41,813 bases of DNA from Alphaproteobacteria bacterium (GCA_017307275.1 JAFKFK010000043.1:1-41813), one strand, 5' to 3'. Positions 6,945 to 15,883 are shown, counted from the stretch's first letter. The notes: generated from the sequence alone by a model not told the origin. Numbers and translations are program-made.

Positions 6945-7895
6945 ATGCTGAGATTGTTCATCGTCGTAATGCTTGCAGCCATGGCGCTCGTGCCGTCGGC
7001 GATAGCGCAGACAAGCAAAGACTGGGTCACCGGTTTCCCGCGCGAGCAGATCACGGTGAAATCCTGGCCCGAGGGCCGCAAGGTTGCGATCTGCTTCATC
7101 TTTTATGTCGAAGTCTGGGGCAAGGATCATGGCCCGAATTTCCGGCCCGACATGACCGACCGGAAGCCCGATGTCGTCGACGAATCGTTCCGACAATACG
7201 CCATCGAATGGGGCGTGCCGCGGGTCGGCCGGCTGTTCAAGGAACAGGACGTGCCCCTCAGCATTGCGCTCAATGCACAGTTCCCCGAGCAGCATCCCGA
7301 TATCTGGAAGCAGTTCCGCGCGCTCGTCCCGAAGGCGGCAATCGTGGCGCACGGCCTCAACAATTCGACCGAGATGCTGCCGCTCGACAAGGGACTCGAT
7401 GCACAGAAAGCCTATGTGCGGCAAACACTCGACAGGATCGAGAAGAGCACCGGCGTCCGTTCTACTGGTTGGTCGAGCCCCAGCGTCTTTCCAAACGTAG
7501 AGACGTTCCCTGCCACCGCCGCCGCGGGGATCAAATACACGCTCGACGGTATGGATTCCGACGTGCTGTCCCGCCTCGACACCCCTGCGGGCAAGCTGGT
7601 GATGGTTCCCTATCCGGCCGTCACGGTCGACATGGGAAGCTACCTCTCGCGCCTCAAGGATCCCATCGATCTCGAGCGTTTCTGGATCGACTATATCGGC
7701 GAATTGGCGCGCGAGGCCGAGACGGATCCTCAGCGCCCGGCCACGGTCGTGGCAATCGGCATTCACCCCTTCGTCGTTGGCACGCCAGCGGGCGCGGCAT
7801 CCCTGCGCCGCGTGCTCGAGACCATCAAGAAGCACAAGCTCGTCTGGATCACCGACGTCGAGTCCGTGGTGAAGGCCGCGGGCGAGAAACTCTGA
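6945..7895 (+). CDS. secreted PuuE-type polysaccharide deacetylase / cyclic imidase-like hydrolase
   Basis: This is a 316-residue exported protein. ATG 6945 is preferred over GTG 6933 because GGGGAA precedes it and the frame then opens straight into a signal peptide (MLRLFIVVMLAAMALVPSAIA, cleavage before QTS). The body follows the PuuE branch of the NodB superfamily rather than classical chitin deacetylases: FYVEVWG near 53-59 in place of TFDDG, an AHG motif in IVAHGLNN, and IHPFVVGTPAG near the C-terminus where PuuE-type enzymes have HPR-x-x-G-x-P. Members hydrolyse allantoin, cyclic imides or acetylated sugars, so the substrate is open. It is divergent from recJ and convergent with the next gene. 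A periplasmic location is unusual for the PuuE branch, which is mostly cytoplasmic. Confidence 0.75.
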   Translation: MLRLFIVVMLAAMALVPSAIAQTSKDWVTGFPREQITVKSWPEGRKVAICFIFYVEVWGKDHGPNFRPDMTDRKPDVVDESFRQYAIEWGVPRVGRLFKEQDVPLSIALNAQFPEQHPDIWKQFRALVPKAAIVAHGLNNSTEMLPLDKGLDAQKAYVRQTLDRIEKSTGVRSTGWSSPSVFPNVETFPATAAAGIKYTLDGMDSDVLSRLDTPAGKLVMVPYPAVTVDMGSYLSRLKDPIDLERFWIDYIGELAREAETDPQRPATVVAIGIHPFVVGTPAGAASLRRVLETIKKHKLVWITDVESVVKAAGEKL

Positions 7896-7904
7896 CGGCG
7901 CACG

Positions 7905-8396
7905 TCATGGCAAACGAAGGACGATGATGCCAAGGCGGCGCACCTTGGCGCCGCCGAACTGCAGGGTGAGCGGTTTGCTGTCGAGCTCGACCTGCAGGCT
8001 GAAGCGGATGCCCGGGCAGTCTGTCCGGCGGACGGAAGCAAGGACCGGCAAACGGCGCTCGTCCTGCACCACGTCGATCCAGGCATCGTCCGTGAGCGTG
8101 ACCTGGTAGCGACCGGCCGCGATCCATTGCAGGGTGACAATGCCGCCGAAGCCATCATCCCGTCCGCGCTCCGGCGTGACGAGATAGAACGCGGAGCTAA
8201 CCGGGGCCAGGATCAGCGTGAAGGCCCCCTCGCGCGGCAACCACGACGAGGCCTCGACCGCCGGCATGTAGCCGTCCGAGAAGAGTTCGATCTCGCGCGT
8301 GAGCGGCCATCCGAAGCGGCCGCAGCCATCGCCTCCCGCTGCAGGCCCTGCGAGGCCGAGCGGCATCAGCAGAAGGGCGACGAGAACGCCGCGCAT
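7905..8396 (-). CDS. unknown exported protein (163 aa)
   Basis: I start it at ATG 8396, which opens directly into a signal peptide (MRGVLVALLLMPLGLAGPAAG). An upstream GTG at 8432 would add 12 residues before it. The mature part is about 140 residues, beta-rich, with two Cys (GCGRFGW and RTDCPGIRF), and a repeated hydrophobic/polar alternation. No family is recognised. It lies between glpX and the PuuE-type gene and converges with the latter with a gap of 9 bases. It may belong to the same leftward block as glpX, whose start lies on its far side. Confidence 0.6.
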   Translation of the reverse strand: MRGVLVALLLMPLGLAGPAAGGDGCGRFGWPLTREIELFSDGYMPAVEASSWLPREGAFTLILAPVSSAFYLVTPERGRDDGFGGIVTLQWIAAGRYQVTLTDDAWIDVVQDERRLPVLASVRRTDCPGIRFSLQVELDSKPLTLQFGGAKVRRLGIIVLRLP

Positions 8397-8482
8397 GCCC
8401 GGAAGGCTCGCACGGGCGGGTGGCTCTGCCAACCCGCCGCGCAGCCTCCAGGCCGCTTGCGGCTAGGACCGATGCGAGGCGA

Positions 8483-9469
8483 TTACGCCCAGCTGGGAAG
8501 GCCGGTCTTGATCGCGAAGTTATGGTGCGCCGAAACCCAGCGGACGGTGCCGGTCTTGGAGCGCATGACGATCGAATGCGTCTCCGCGCCGTTGTGGAAG
8601 CGGCGCACGCCCTTCAGCATCGAACCCGAGGTGACGCCGGTCGCCGCGAACATCACGTCGCCCTTGGCCATGTCGGTCATCGAGTACTTACGGTTGAGAT
8701 CGGTGATGCCCCACTTCTTGGCGCGGGCCTTCTCGTCGTCGTTGCGGAACAGCAGCCGGCCCTGGATCTGGCCGCCGATGGCGCGCAACGCCGCCGCTGC
8801 CAGCACGCCTTCCGGCGCACCGCCCGAGCCCATGTAAATGTCGATGCCGGAATCGCCGGTCGAGGTCGCGATCACGCCCGACACGTCGCCATCGCCGATC
8901 AGCATGATACGCGCGCCGGCCTCGCGGACCTTGGTGATCAGTTCGGAATGGCGCGGCCGGTCCAGGATGCAGACCACGAGATCAGCAACCTCGACCTTCT
9001 TGGCCTTGGCGAGATCCGCGAGGTTCTGCGCCGGCGTCTTGTCGAGATCGACGATGCCGTCCGGCAGGCCGCCGCCGACGGCGATCTTGTCCATGTAGAC
9101 GTCGGGCGCATTCAGGAAGCCGCCATGCTCGGCCATCGCGATGACGGCGAGCGCATTGGGCAGGCCCTTGGCGGTGATGGTGGTGCCTTCCAGCGGATCG
9201 AGCGCAATATCGATCTTGGGGCCGCGGCCGAGGCCGACCTTCTCGCCGATATAGAGCATCGGCGCTTCGTCGCGCTCGCCCTCGCCGATCACCACGGTGC
9301 CTTCGATGGCCAGCGAATTCAGCGTCGTGCGCATGGCATCGACCGCCGCCTGGTCCGCCATCTTCTCGTCGCCACGCCCCATCAGCTTGGAGGCTGCCAG
9401 CGCCGCCGCTTCGGTTACGCGTACCACTTCGAGCGCAAGATTGCGGTCGAGCTTCACGTCTTCTGCCAT
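8483..9469 (-). CDS. glpX: class II fructose-1,6-bisphosphatase
   Basis: GlpX removes the 1-phosphate of fructose 1,6-bisphosphate in gluconeogenesis. The 328-residue product has the inositol-phosphatase-like metal-binding motifs GEGERDEAP at 62-70 and DPLEGTT at 91-97, and the GlpX motif GGAPEGVLAAAALRAIGG towards the middle. The start ATG 9469 has GGAGGAG 4 to 10 bases upstream. It follows hom by 34 bases on the same strand, and with the aminotransferase and hom forms the conserved alphaproteobacterial order alaC-like, hom, glpX, suggesting an operon. Confidence 0.96.
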   Translation of the reverse strand: MAEDVKLDRNLALEVVRVTEAAALAASKLMGRGDEKMADQAAVDAMRTTLNSLAIEGTVVIGEGERDEAPMLYIGEKVGLGRGPKIDIALDPLEGTTITAKGLPNALAVIAMAEHGGFLNAPDVYMDKIAVGGGLPDGIVDLDKTPAQNLADLAKAKKVEVADLVVCILDRPRHSELITKVREAGARIMLIGDGDVSGVIATSTGDSGIDIYMGSGGAPEGVLAAAALRAIGGQIQGRLLFRNDDEKARAKKWGITDLNRKYSMTDMAKGDVMFAATGVTSGSMLKGVRRFHNGAETHSIVMRSKTGTVRWVSAHHNFAIKTGLPSWA

Positions 9470-9503
9470 CGTCTCCTCCGTCGCCTCGTTTCTAGGGCGT
9501 CGT

Positions 9504-10796
9504 CTAGAATGCTTCGATCCTGATCAGGCAAGGCTCCTCGGCGACAGCGCCGAGCTTGGCAATGCGCGCGAGGGCACGCCGCATCGCAGCCTCTTCCGTC
9601 TCGTGTGTGGTCAGCACCACCGGCACCTCGCCGGACTGCGAGCGCCCGCGCTGCAGCATCGACTCGAGCGAGATGCGCTCCTTGGCTAGCGCGCCGGACA
9701 CCGACGAAATGACACCCGGCCGGTCCTGCACCATCAGGCGCATGTAATAGGCGCCGACATGGCGATCCATTGGCGAAACCTTCTTGTCCGCCAGCCGATC
9801 GGCCGGAACGACGAAGGCCGGCATGTGCCGTCCGCGCGCCACGTCGACGAGATCGGCGACGACGGCCGAGGCGGTCGGTCCCTGCCCTGCACCGCGGCCC
9901 TGAAACATGGTCGTGCCGACGAAGTCGCCTTCGACCACGACGGCGTTGAACACACCCTCGATATGCGCAATCGGCGCGCCGAGCGGCACCATGCAGGGAT
10001 GAACCCGCTGCTCGATACCAAAACGCGTCTCACGGGCCAGGCCCAGCAGCTTGATGCGATAGCCCAGCTCCTCAGCGAACTGGATGTCCATCGAGGTGAC
10101 GCGGCGAATACCTTCGACATGCACGCCGGCAAAGTTCACCCGGGCGCCGAACGCCGCACCGGTCAACACGGCGAGCTTGTGCGCGGCGTCGATTCCGTCG
10201 ACGTCGAAGCTCGGATCGGCCTCGGCGTAGCCCGCCGCCTGCGCCTCGGCCAGCACGACGTCGAAGTCGCGGCCGGTCTCGCGCATGGTCGTCAGGATGT
10301 AGTTGCAGGTTCCGTTGAGGATGCCGTAGAGCCGGCCAACCCGGTTGCCGACAAGGCCCTCGCGCAGTGCCTTGATGACCGGGATGCCGCCCGCCACCGC
10401 CGCCTCGAAGGCGAGGATGCTGCCCTTCTTCTCGGCTGCCGCGGCGATCTCGGTGCCGTGCAAAGCGAGCAGCGCCTTGTTGGCCGTCACCACGTGCTTG
10501 CCGGAGGCCAGTGCCTTCTGGACCAGGCGGCGCGCCACGCCGCTCGAACCGCCGATCAGCTCGACGACGACGTCGATGTCGGGCGCGGTCGCCAGCGCCA
10601 TCGGGTCGTTCTCCCAGCGGACCTGCGAGAGATCGATGTCGCGCTTCTTGGCTTTGCGCCGGGCGCTCACGGCGACCAGCTTCAACGGTCGGCCGCCGCG
10701 CAACGCGAGAAGCCGGCCATGTTCGGCCAGCAGCTTGACCACGCCAGCACCAACGGTGCCGAGCCCGGCAATGCCTATTCTAAGAGCGGAATTCAT
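9504..10796 (-). CDS. hom: homoserine dehydrogenase
   Basis: This enzyme reduces aspartate semialdehyde to homoserine for threonine, methionine and isoleucine synthesis. The product has 430 residues from ATG 10796. It opens with the Rossmann motif GIAGLGTVGAGVV (8-20). The catalytic region includes ANKALLA and the GILNGTCNYIL and EAQAAGYAEADPSFDVDG segments typical of the family. The C-terminus is an ACT domain (YMRLMVQDRPGVISSVSGAL), the usual site of threonine feedback inhibition. It starts 26 bases after the aminotransferase and ends 34 bases before glpX on the same strand, so co-transcription is likely. The frame remains open upstream, but the conserved N-terminus fixes the start. Confidence 0.96.
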   Translation of the reverse strand: MNSALRIGIAGLGTVGAGVVKLLAEHGRLLALRGGRPLKLVAVSARRKAKKRDIDLSQVRWENDPMALATAPDIDVVVELIGGSSGVARRLVQKALASGKHVVTANKALLALHGTEIAAAAEKKGSILAFEAAVAGGIPVIKALREGLVGNRVGRLYGILNGTCNYILTTMRETGRDFDVVLAEAQAAGYAEADPSFDVDGIDAAHKLAVLTGAAFGARVNFAGVHVEGIRRVTSMDIQFAEELGYRIKLLGLARETRFGIEQRVHPCMVPLGAPIAHIEGVFNAVVVEGDFVGTTMFQGRGAGQGPTASAVVADLVDVARGRHMPAFVVPADRLADKKVSPMDRHVGAYYMRLMVQDRPGVISSVSGALAKERISLESMLQRGRSQSGEVPVVLTTHETEEAAMRRALARIAKLGAVAEEPCLIRIEAF

Positions 10797-10822
10797 GGGG
10801 CGCCTGATACGACAGGATGGGG

Positions 10823-12079
10823 TCAGGCGCGAGCCTTGATCGGCGTGATGTTGTCCCCAACACCACGCAGGTAAAGGTCGATGGACCGACCGGGGTCGGC
10901 CAGCACCTGGCGGATATTGCGGACAGCCTGACGGATGCGGTGCTTGTTCTCGACGAGCGCGATGCGGACATGCCCGTCGCCGTGCTCGCCGAAGCCAATG
11001 CCGGGCGATACCGCCACATTGGCCTGCGTGAGCAGCAACTTCGAGAAGGCCAGCGAGCCCAGCTCGGCGAACTCCTTGGGCAGCGGCGCCCAAGCGAACA
11101 TGCTGGCCGATGGCGCCGGCAGGTCCCAGCCTGCCCCCTTCAACCCTTCCATCAGAACGTCGCGCCGTTCCTTGTAGGTGTTGCGCGCCTCGACGATGCA
11201 ATCCTGCGGGCCGTTCAGCGCCGCCGTCGCCGCAACCTGGATCGGCGTGAAGGCGCCGTAGTCGAGGTACGACTTGATGCGGGTCAAGGCCTGGATCAGC
11301 GTCTTGTTGCCGGCCGCAAAACCCATGCGCCAGCCGGCCATCGAATAGGTCTTGCTCATCGAGGTGAACTCGATGGCGATGTCGCGGGCGCCCGGCACCT
11401 GCAGCACCGACGGCGGCGGTACGCCGTCAAAGTAGATCTCGGCATAGGCAAGGTCGGACAGGATCCAAATGCCTTCGCGTTTGCAGAAGTCGACGATGGC
11501 CGCATAGAAATCCAGATCGACCACCTGCGCCGTCGGGTTCGACGGATAGTTCAATACCAGAGCAAGCGGCTTGGGCACGGCGTGCCGTACGGCGCGCTCG
11601 AGGGCCGGCAGGAATTCCTCGATCGAGGTCGAGCCCGGCACCGGAATATGGCGCACCGAACCACCGGCGATGATGAAGCCGTAGGGATGGATCGGATAGC
11701 TGGGATTGGGGACCAGCACGGTATCGCCGGGCGAGGTGATCGCCTGCGCGAGGTTCGCGAGACCTTCCTTCGATCCCAGCGTCACGATGACTTCGGAATC
11801 GGGATCCAGTTCAACGCCGAAGCGGCGCGAATAGTAGGCAGCTTGCGCCTTGCGCAGGCCCGGGATGCCGCGCGAGGCAGAGTAGCCGTGGGCCCGCGGA
11901 TTGGCCGCAGCTTCGGCGAGCTTGGCTACGATGTGCGGCGCTGTCGGCAGATCGGGATTGCCCATGCCGAGATCGATGACGTCCTGTCCGGCGCCACGAG
12001 CGCGGGCCTTCATGGCATTCACTTCCGCGAACACATAAGGCGGCAGGCGCTTCAGCCGGTGAAATTCGGAGTCGTCCAT
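10823..12079 (-). CDS. alaC: AlaC-type class I/II aminotransferase
   Basis: A PLP-dependent aminotransferase of 418 residues from ATG 12079, with GAAGGAAG upstream. It has the fold type I landmarks: DLGMGNPDLPT near 37-47, YPSNPTAQ, LSDLAYAEIYF, and the PLP-lysine segment SMSKTYSMAGWRMGF. The family includes the E. coli alanine transaminase AlaC and enzymes often labelled LL-diaminopimelate or aspartate aminotransferase. In alphaproteobacteria this paralogue is regularly placed directly before hom, which suggests a role in alanine or aspartate-family amino acid metabolism. The exact amino donor cannot be read from sequence. The reading frame remains open upstream of the chosen start, but that part is low-complexity Arg/Pro. 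Confidence 0.88.
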   Translation of the reverse strand: MDDSEFHRLKRLPPYVFAEVNAMKARARGAGQDVIDLGMGNPDLPTAPHIVAKLAEAAANPRAHGYSASRGIPGLRKAQAAYYSRRFGVELDPDSEVIVTLGSKEGLANLAQAITSPGDTVLVPNPSYPIHPYGFIIAGGSVRHIPVPGSTSIEEFLPALERAVRHAVPKPLALVLNYPSNPTAQVVDLDFYAAIVDFCKREGIWILSDLAYAEIYFDGVPPPSVLQVPGARDIAIEFTSMSKTYSMAGWRMGFAAGNKTLIQALTRIKSYLDYGAFTPIQVAATAALNGPQDCIVEARNTYKERRDVLMEGLKGAGWDLPAPSASMFAWAPLPKEFAELGSLAFSKLLLTQANVAVSPGIGFGEHGDGHVRIALVENKHRIRQAVRNIRQVLADPGRSIDLYLRGVGDNITPIKARA

Positions 12080-12098
12080 AGGTGCTTCCTTCGACGCC

Positions 12099-12773
12099 TT
12101 AGATAGTGGCGAAGATTTCGACGCGCCGGTCGGCGACGACGAGCGTGTCCGCCGGCAGGGCCGACTGCTTCTCGGGGACCGGAGCCGCAGGTGTTGCCGG
12201 GGCCGGAGCCGCCGGCGCCTGGGGCGCCGCGTCCGTCGCAGGCTGCGCCGGTGCGGGAATTGGCGTGGTCGAAACGGGGGCCGGCAGAGGTGCGTTGGAC
12301 GGCGCCGCTTCAATCGCCGGTGCGGCGCTGGGCGGGGCTACGCCGGCAGGCGCAGCACTGGGAGGTGCGGAGCCGCCCGTGCCCTTCTCGGCTTCCTTTT
12401 CCCTGGCCTTGCGTTCCTTATCCTCGGCTTCGCGCTCCAGACGAGCTTCGCGATCCTTCTTGTCGCGCTCGATCTGATCCTTCTCGATGGCTTCCTTCTG
12501 TGCCTTCTGGCCACCCTTGCCGGGCACAATGGAGCCAATCGCGCCGCCGCCGCGTGTCTCGTCGACAGCGACCGTACCCTGCTCGTAGGGTCGGCTGCTC
12601 GGCGCCGGCAAAGCTGCACTCGGCTGCACCTGTCGATCGGCGCCCGGGCGCGGAGGCGCGCCGACCGGCGTCGAGCTGCCGAACCAGTCGCAGCCGGCCA
12701 CGAAGGCGAGCATGGACACACCGAGCAGGCCGAGCCAGCGGCCTCTGCCGTTCGTGTCCTGTCGTCGCTGCAT
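12099..12773 (-). CDS. lipoprotein with charged helix and Pro/Ala-rich region
   Basis: The 224-residue product starts at ATG 12773 (a GTG at 12785 is the alternative). The lipobox FVAGC places the lipidated Cys at 28, so it is an envelope lipoprotein. After a Pro/Ser-rich stretch, residues about 85-133 are almost entirely Lys, Glu, Asp, Arg and Ala (KDQIERDKKDREARLEREAE), a probable single long helix. Residues about 135-205 are a Pro/Ala linker. The protein ends in a short conserved-looking segment (LVVADRRVEIFATI). No family is recognised. The architecture could span the periplasm. It is 19 bases upstream of the aminotransferase on the same strand. Confidence 0.75.
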   Translation of the reverse strand: MQRRQDTNGRGRWLGLLGVSMLAFVAGCDWFGSSTPVGAPPRPGADRQVQPSAALPAPSSRPYEQGTVAVDETRGGGAIGSIVPGKGGQKAQKEAIEKDQIERDKKDREARLEREAEDKERKAREKEAEKGTGGSAPPSAAPAGVAPPSAAPAIEAAPSNAPLPAPVSTTPIPAPAQPATDAAPQAPAAPAPATPAAPVPEKQSALPADTLVVADRRVEIFATI

Positions 12774-12930
12774 TGTCGTCACCACTGTCGCCTGTTGTCC
12801 GTTGCTGGGCCTAGCCGCCGGCCTTGTTTAGCGGAGCCCGAGAGGAAAATTGACCCGTCTGTTGTCGCAGCCTACCAATTGGGGGCGGGTCACGACCCGG
12901 GAACATGACACAAGGTATGGTACCGGGCCG

Positions 12931-12958
12931 TTGAAATTACCGCAAGAAACGCCATAAA
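12931..12958 (+). promoter_or_regulatory. probable sigma-70-type promoter of phaC
   Basis: TTGAAA at 12931-12936 and CATAAA at 12953-12958 are separated by 16 bases. Transcription would begin near 12965, after the ATG at 12963, which supports ATG 12984 as the real phaC start. Judged by eye only. Confidence 0.45.
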
Positions 12959-12983
12959 GGCAATGAATCAAAAGGGGAAACGC

Positions 12984-14798
12984 ATGTCGGATACGCCCGC
13001 CCCCACGGCCCTTTCCGGACTGTCTCCAGAGGAATCCGAGAAACTTCAGTCTGCCTTCAAGGATATCGCCACGCGCAGCCAAAAGCTGCTGCAGGAATTC
13101 TCGGAACGCTACCAGGCCGACGGCCCTCAGCCGGCCGATCCGCTGCACCTCACCCAGACCTTCATGGACTTCACGGCCAAGATGCTGGCCGATCCGAACC
13201 GGCTGGTTCAGGCCCAGATGGAGCTCTGGCAGCAGTACATGAACCTCTGGCAGGTCACTGCGCAGCGGATGATGGGCCAGCCGGTCGCCCCGGTCGCCGA
13301 ACCGGCCAAGGGAGACAAGCGCTTCAACGATCCCGCGTGGAAAGACGAGGTCGTCTTCGACTACATGAAGCAGTCCTACCTGCTCACGGCGCGCTGGCTG
13401 CAGGGCACAGTGAAGGAAGTCGAGGGCGTCGACGACAAGACCGCCAAGAAGGTCGACTTCTACACGCGCCAGTTCATCGACGCGATGTCGCCCTCCAATT
13501 TCGCGATGACCAATCCGCAGGTCGTGAAGGCGACCGTCGAGTCCAAGGGCGAGAACCTGCTCAAGGGCCTGCAGAATATGCTGACGGATCTGGAGCGCGG
13601 CAAAGGCAAGCTGGCGATCCGGCAGACCGACATGGAGGCCTTCAAGGTCGGTGGCAATGTCGCCACCTCGCCCGGCAAGGTGGTCTTCCAGAACGAGCTG
13701 ATACAGCTCATCCAGTACGCACCGTCGACGGCGGAGGTTCATCAGGTCCCGCTGCTGATCGTGCCGCCGTGGATCAACAAGTTCTACATCCTCGATCTCA
13801 AGCCCGAGAACTCGTTCATCAAGTGGGCCACCGAACAGGGCTACACGGTGTTCGTCATCTCGTGGGTCAATCCCGACGAGCGTCTCTCGGGCTTCGTGTT
13901 CGAGGACTATATGAAGAAGGGCCCGCTCGCGGCTCTCGACGCCATCGAGAAGGCGACTGGCCAGCGCAAGGTCTCGGCGATCGGCTACTGCATCGGCGGC
14001 ACGCTGATGGCGACGACTCTCGCCTACATGGCCGCGCGCAATGACGACCGCATCGTGGCCTGCACCTTCTTTACCGCGCAGGTCGACTTCACCGAACCCG
14101 GCGAACTCGGCGTCTTCATCGACGAGGATCAGCTCGCCGGCATCGAAGAGATGATGAGCAAGAAGGGCTATCTCGAAGGCGCCGAGATGGCGACGACCTT
14201 CAACATGCTGCGCGCCAACGACCTCATCTGGTCGTTCGTCGTGAACAACTATCTGATGGGCAAGGATCCCTTCCCCTTCGACCTGCTCTACTGGAATGCC
14301 GACGCCACGCGCATGCCGGCAGCGATGCACAGCTACTATCTGCGCAACATGTACCAGAAGAACCTGCTCAGCCAGCCGGGCGGCCTGGTGGTCGACAACG
14401 TGCCGATCGACCTCAGGAAAATCACCATCCCGGTCTACCTGCAGGCCGGCAAGGAAGACCACATCGCGCCGTCGCGCTCAGTCTACAAGGCGACGCAGAT
14501 CTACGGTGGCCCGGTGCGTTTCATGCTGGCGGGTTCGGGCCATATCGCCGGCGTCGTCAATCCGCCGCGCAACAAGAAATACCAGCATTGGCTGAACGAG
14601 ACGACGAAGAACCCGCCGACCCTCGCCGAATGGCAGGCTGGCGCCAAGGAGTTCCCGGGATCCTGGTGGCATGACTGGGACAAGTGGCTCTCCGCCCTCT
14701 CCGGCCCCAAGGTTCCTGCGCGCGTGCCAGGCGAAGGCGGCCTGCCCGCGATCGAGGATGCACCCGGCAGCTATGTGAAGGTGCGCTCGGGCGAATAG
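12984..14798 (+). CDS. phaC: class I poly(3-hydroxyalkanoate) synthase
   Basis: PhaC polymerises (R)-3-hydroxyacyl-CoA, mainly 3-hydroxybutyryl-CoA, into storage polyester at the granule surface. The 604-residue product, started at ATG 12984 because AAAAGGGG precedes it by 6 bases, has the full class I length. The alpha/beta-hydrolase core carries the lipase-like box GYCIGG with the nucleophile Cys336, an Asp in KEDHIAPS (about 492) and a His in GSGHIAG (about 520). PPWINKFYILDL and WVNPDE are further family hallmarks. No phaA, phaB, phasin or phaR lies in the window. It is divergent from the lipoprotein gene and convergent with the YbaK gene. Confidence 0.96.
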   Translation: MSDTPAPTALSGLSPEESEKLQSAFKDIATRSQKLLQEFSERYQADGPQPADPLHLTQTFMDFTAKMLADPNRLVQAQMELWQQYMNLWQVTAQRMMGQPVAPVAEPAKGDKRFNDPAWKDEVVFDYMKQSYLLTARWLQGTVKEVEGVDDKTAKKVDFYTRQFIDAMSPSNFAMTNPQVVKATVESKGENLLKGLQNMLTDLERGKGKLAIRQTDMEAFKVGGNVATSPGKVVFQNELIQLIQYAPSTAEVHQVPLLIVPPWINKFYILDLKPENSFIKWATEQGYTVFVISWVNPDERLSGFVFEDYMKKGPLAALDAIEKATGQRKVSAIGYCIGGTLMATTLAYMAARNDDRIVACTFFTAQVDFTEPGELGVFIDEDQLAGIEEMMSKKGYLEGAEMATTFNMLRANDLIWSFVVNNYLMGKDPFPFDLLYWNADATRMPAAMHSYYLRNMYQKNLLSQPGGLVVDNVPIDLRKITIPVYLQAGKEDHIAPSRSVYKATQIYGGPVRFMLAGSGHIAGVVNPPRNKKYQHWLNETTKNPPTLAEWQAGAKEFPGSWWHDWDKWLSALSGPKVPARVPGEGGLPAIEDAPGSYVKVRSGE

Positions 14799-14825
14799 CC
14801 GGCCCGGCGCACAATTTTCACGACG

Positions 14826-15305
14826 TCAGTGATCGGCGGCCAAAGGCGCCGATCTCGCGGCGAGGACTTCGAGAGCGAGCTTCGGCGCGAGCCTCACCTG
14901 CAGGCCGCGTTGACCGCCATTGATGAAGACTTGGTCGTGAGCGAGCGCCCGCTCGTCGATGACGGTCGGCACTTGTCGCTTCTGCCCGAACGGGCTGATG
15001 CCACCGACTTTGTAGCCGGTGATCCGTTCTGCATCCGGCGGCTTCATCATCTGGGCGGATTTGCCGTCGAACGCCGCCGCGAGTTTCTTCATCGACACCT
15101 CGCTGTTCGACGGAACGATGACGCAGACAGGCTTGTCGTCGACCAGCGCCATCAGCGTCTTCAATACGCGCTCTGCCGATTCCCCAAGAGCTTCCGCGGC
15201 CTGAAGGCCGATCCGATCCGCGTTCGGATCGTAGTCGTAGGTATGAACGGAGAAAGCGACGCCGGACTTCTTGAGCTGGTCGGTGGCGCGTGTCGTTTTG
15301 GACAT
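14826..15305 (-). CDS. ybaK: Cys-tRNA(Pro)/Cys-tRNA(Cys) deacylase, YbaK family
   Basis: This is a trans-editing enzyme that hydrolyses cysteine mischarged on tRNA-Pro. The 159-residue product has the YbaK landmarks: the conserved lysine in VLKTL (Lys49), the GGISPFG motif at 101-107, and FINGGQRGLQV at 127-137. The start at ATG 15305 is the first Met of a complete YbaK domain. It converges with phaC across 27 bases and is divergent from the small exported protein. Length and motifs fit the freestanding bacterial form. Confidence 0.93.
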   Translation of the reverse strand: MSKTTRATDQLKKSGVAFSVHTYDYDPNADRIGLQAAEALGESAERVLKTLMALVDDKPVCVIVPSNSEVSMKKLAAAFDGKSAQMMKPPDAERITGYKVGGISPFGQKRQVPTVIDERALAHDQVFINGGQRGLQVRLAPKLALEVLAARSAPLAADH

Positions 15306-15529
15306 TGCTCGAGACTCATCTCACTTTTGTTTCGCGATTATGACTCTGGGCATCGATCAGCGATTCGCAAGCCATCCAGCGACCATCACTCTCACCTACC
15401 ATAGCAAGACCGGCATGCATGGCTGCCGCCTTGCCGTTCGTTGGGCTGCCTCTCATTTCAGGCGCGGATGGAAACGCTCGTGCCGATCATGATCCGGCCG
15501 TTGCGATCATGCTTAGTCGTGAGCCTGAA

Positions 15530-15880
15530 ATGCTTTCAAGTACGTTTCGTTCATCGTTCGTGTTGGCTGTCATCCTTGCTGCCGGCGCGGCGAACACCGT
15601 CTCCGCACAATCCGTCTCCAGCCAGACGTCACCCGACAAGGCACGCTGCAATCAGCTCATCTCGTACTTCGACCGCTACGGCGCCAGCCGCGGCGAGAAC
15701 TCCGACGGCGAGCGCAATCATACCCGCATCGGCGCGCGCATCGATTGCGACAACGGCCACCCGGCGGAAGCCGTCGCGACCATGGAAAAACTCCTCACGC
15801 AGAAGAACATGGAAGTTCCTCCTGCGCCCACCGGTCTCGCCCAGCCCTCGTCGCCTGCCGGCACGAAGCTTCAGCGGTAA
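15530..15880 (+). CDS. small exported protein of unknown function
   Basis: I start it at ATG 15530 (MLSSTFRSSFVLAVILAAGAANTVSAQ), which gives a clean signal peptide; GTGAG lies about 8 bases upstream. ATG 15509 in the same frame is an alternative. The mature part is about 90 residues with two Cys (ARCNQLISYFDRYGASRG and IDCDNGHPAEAV) that could form a disulfide, and a helix EAVATMEKLLTQK. Similar small secreted proteins occur in related alphaproteobacteria as I recall, without assigned function. It ends 3 bases from the converging carbonic anhydrase gene. Confidence 0.6.
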   Translation: MLSSTFRSSFVLAVILAAGAANTVSAQSVSSQTSPDKARCNQLISYFDRYGASRGENSDGERNHTRIGARIDCDNGHPAEAVATMEKLLTQKNMEVPPAPTGLAQPSSPAGTKLQR

Positions 15881-15883
15881 GGG

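Noticed and set aside
4987..6951. Long open frame of over 650 codons on the plus strand opposite recJ
   Set aside because: It is antisense to a clear RecJ with all motifs; high GC codon bias opens such frames, and the translation is Arg/Ala/His-rich with no domain.
8420..9523. Open frame on the plus strand opposite glpX
   Set aside because: Shadow of glpX; no start signal or domain.
12080..12313. Upstream extension of the aminotransferase frame
   Set aside because: It is Arg/Pro low complexity overlapping the lipoprotein gene; a good ribosome binding site precedes ATG 12079.
12828..14462. Long open frame on the minus strand opposite phaC
   Set aside because: Antisense to an intact PHA synthase; composition is typical of a shadow frame.
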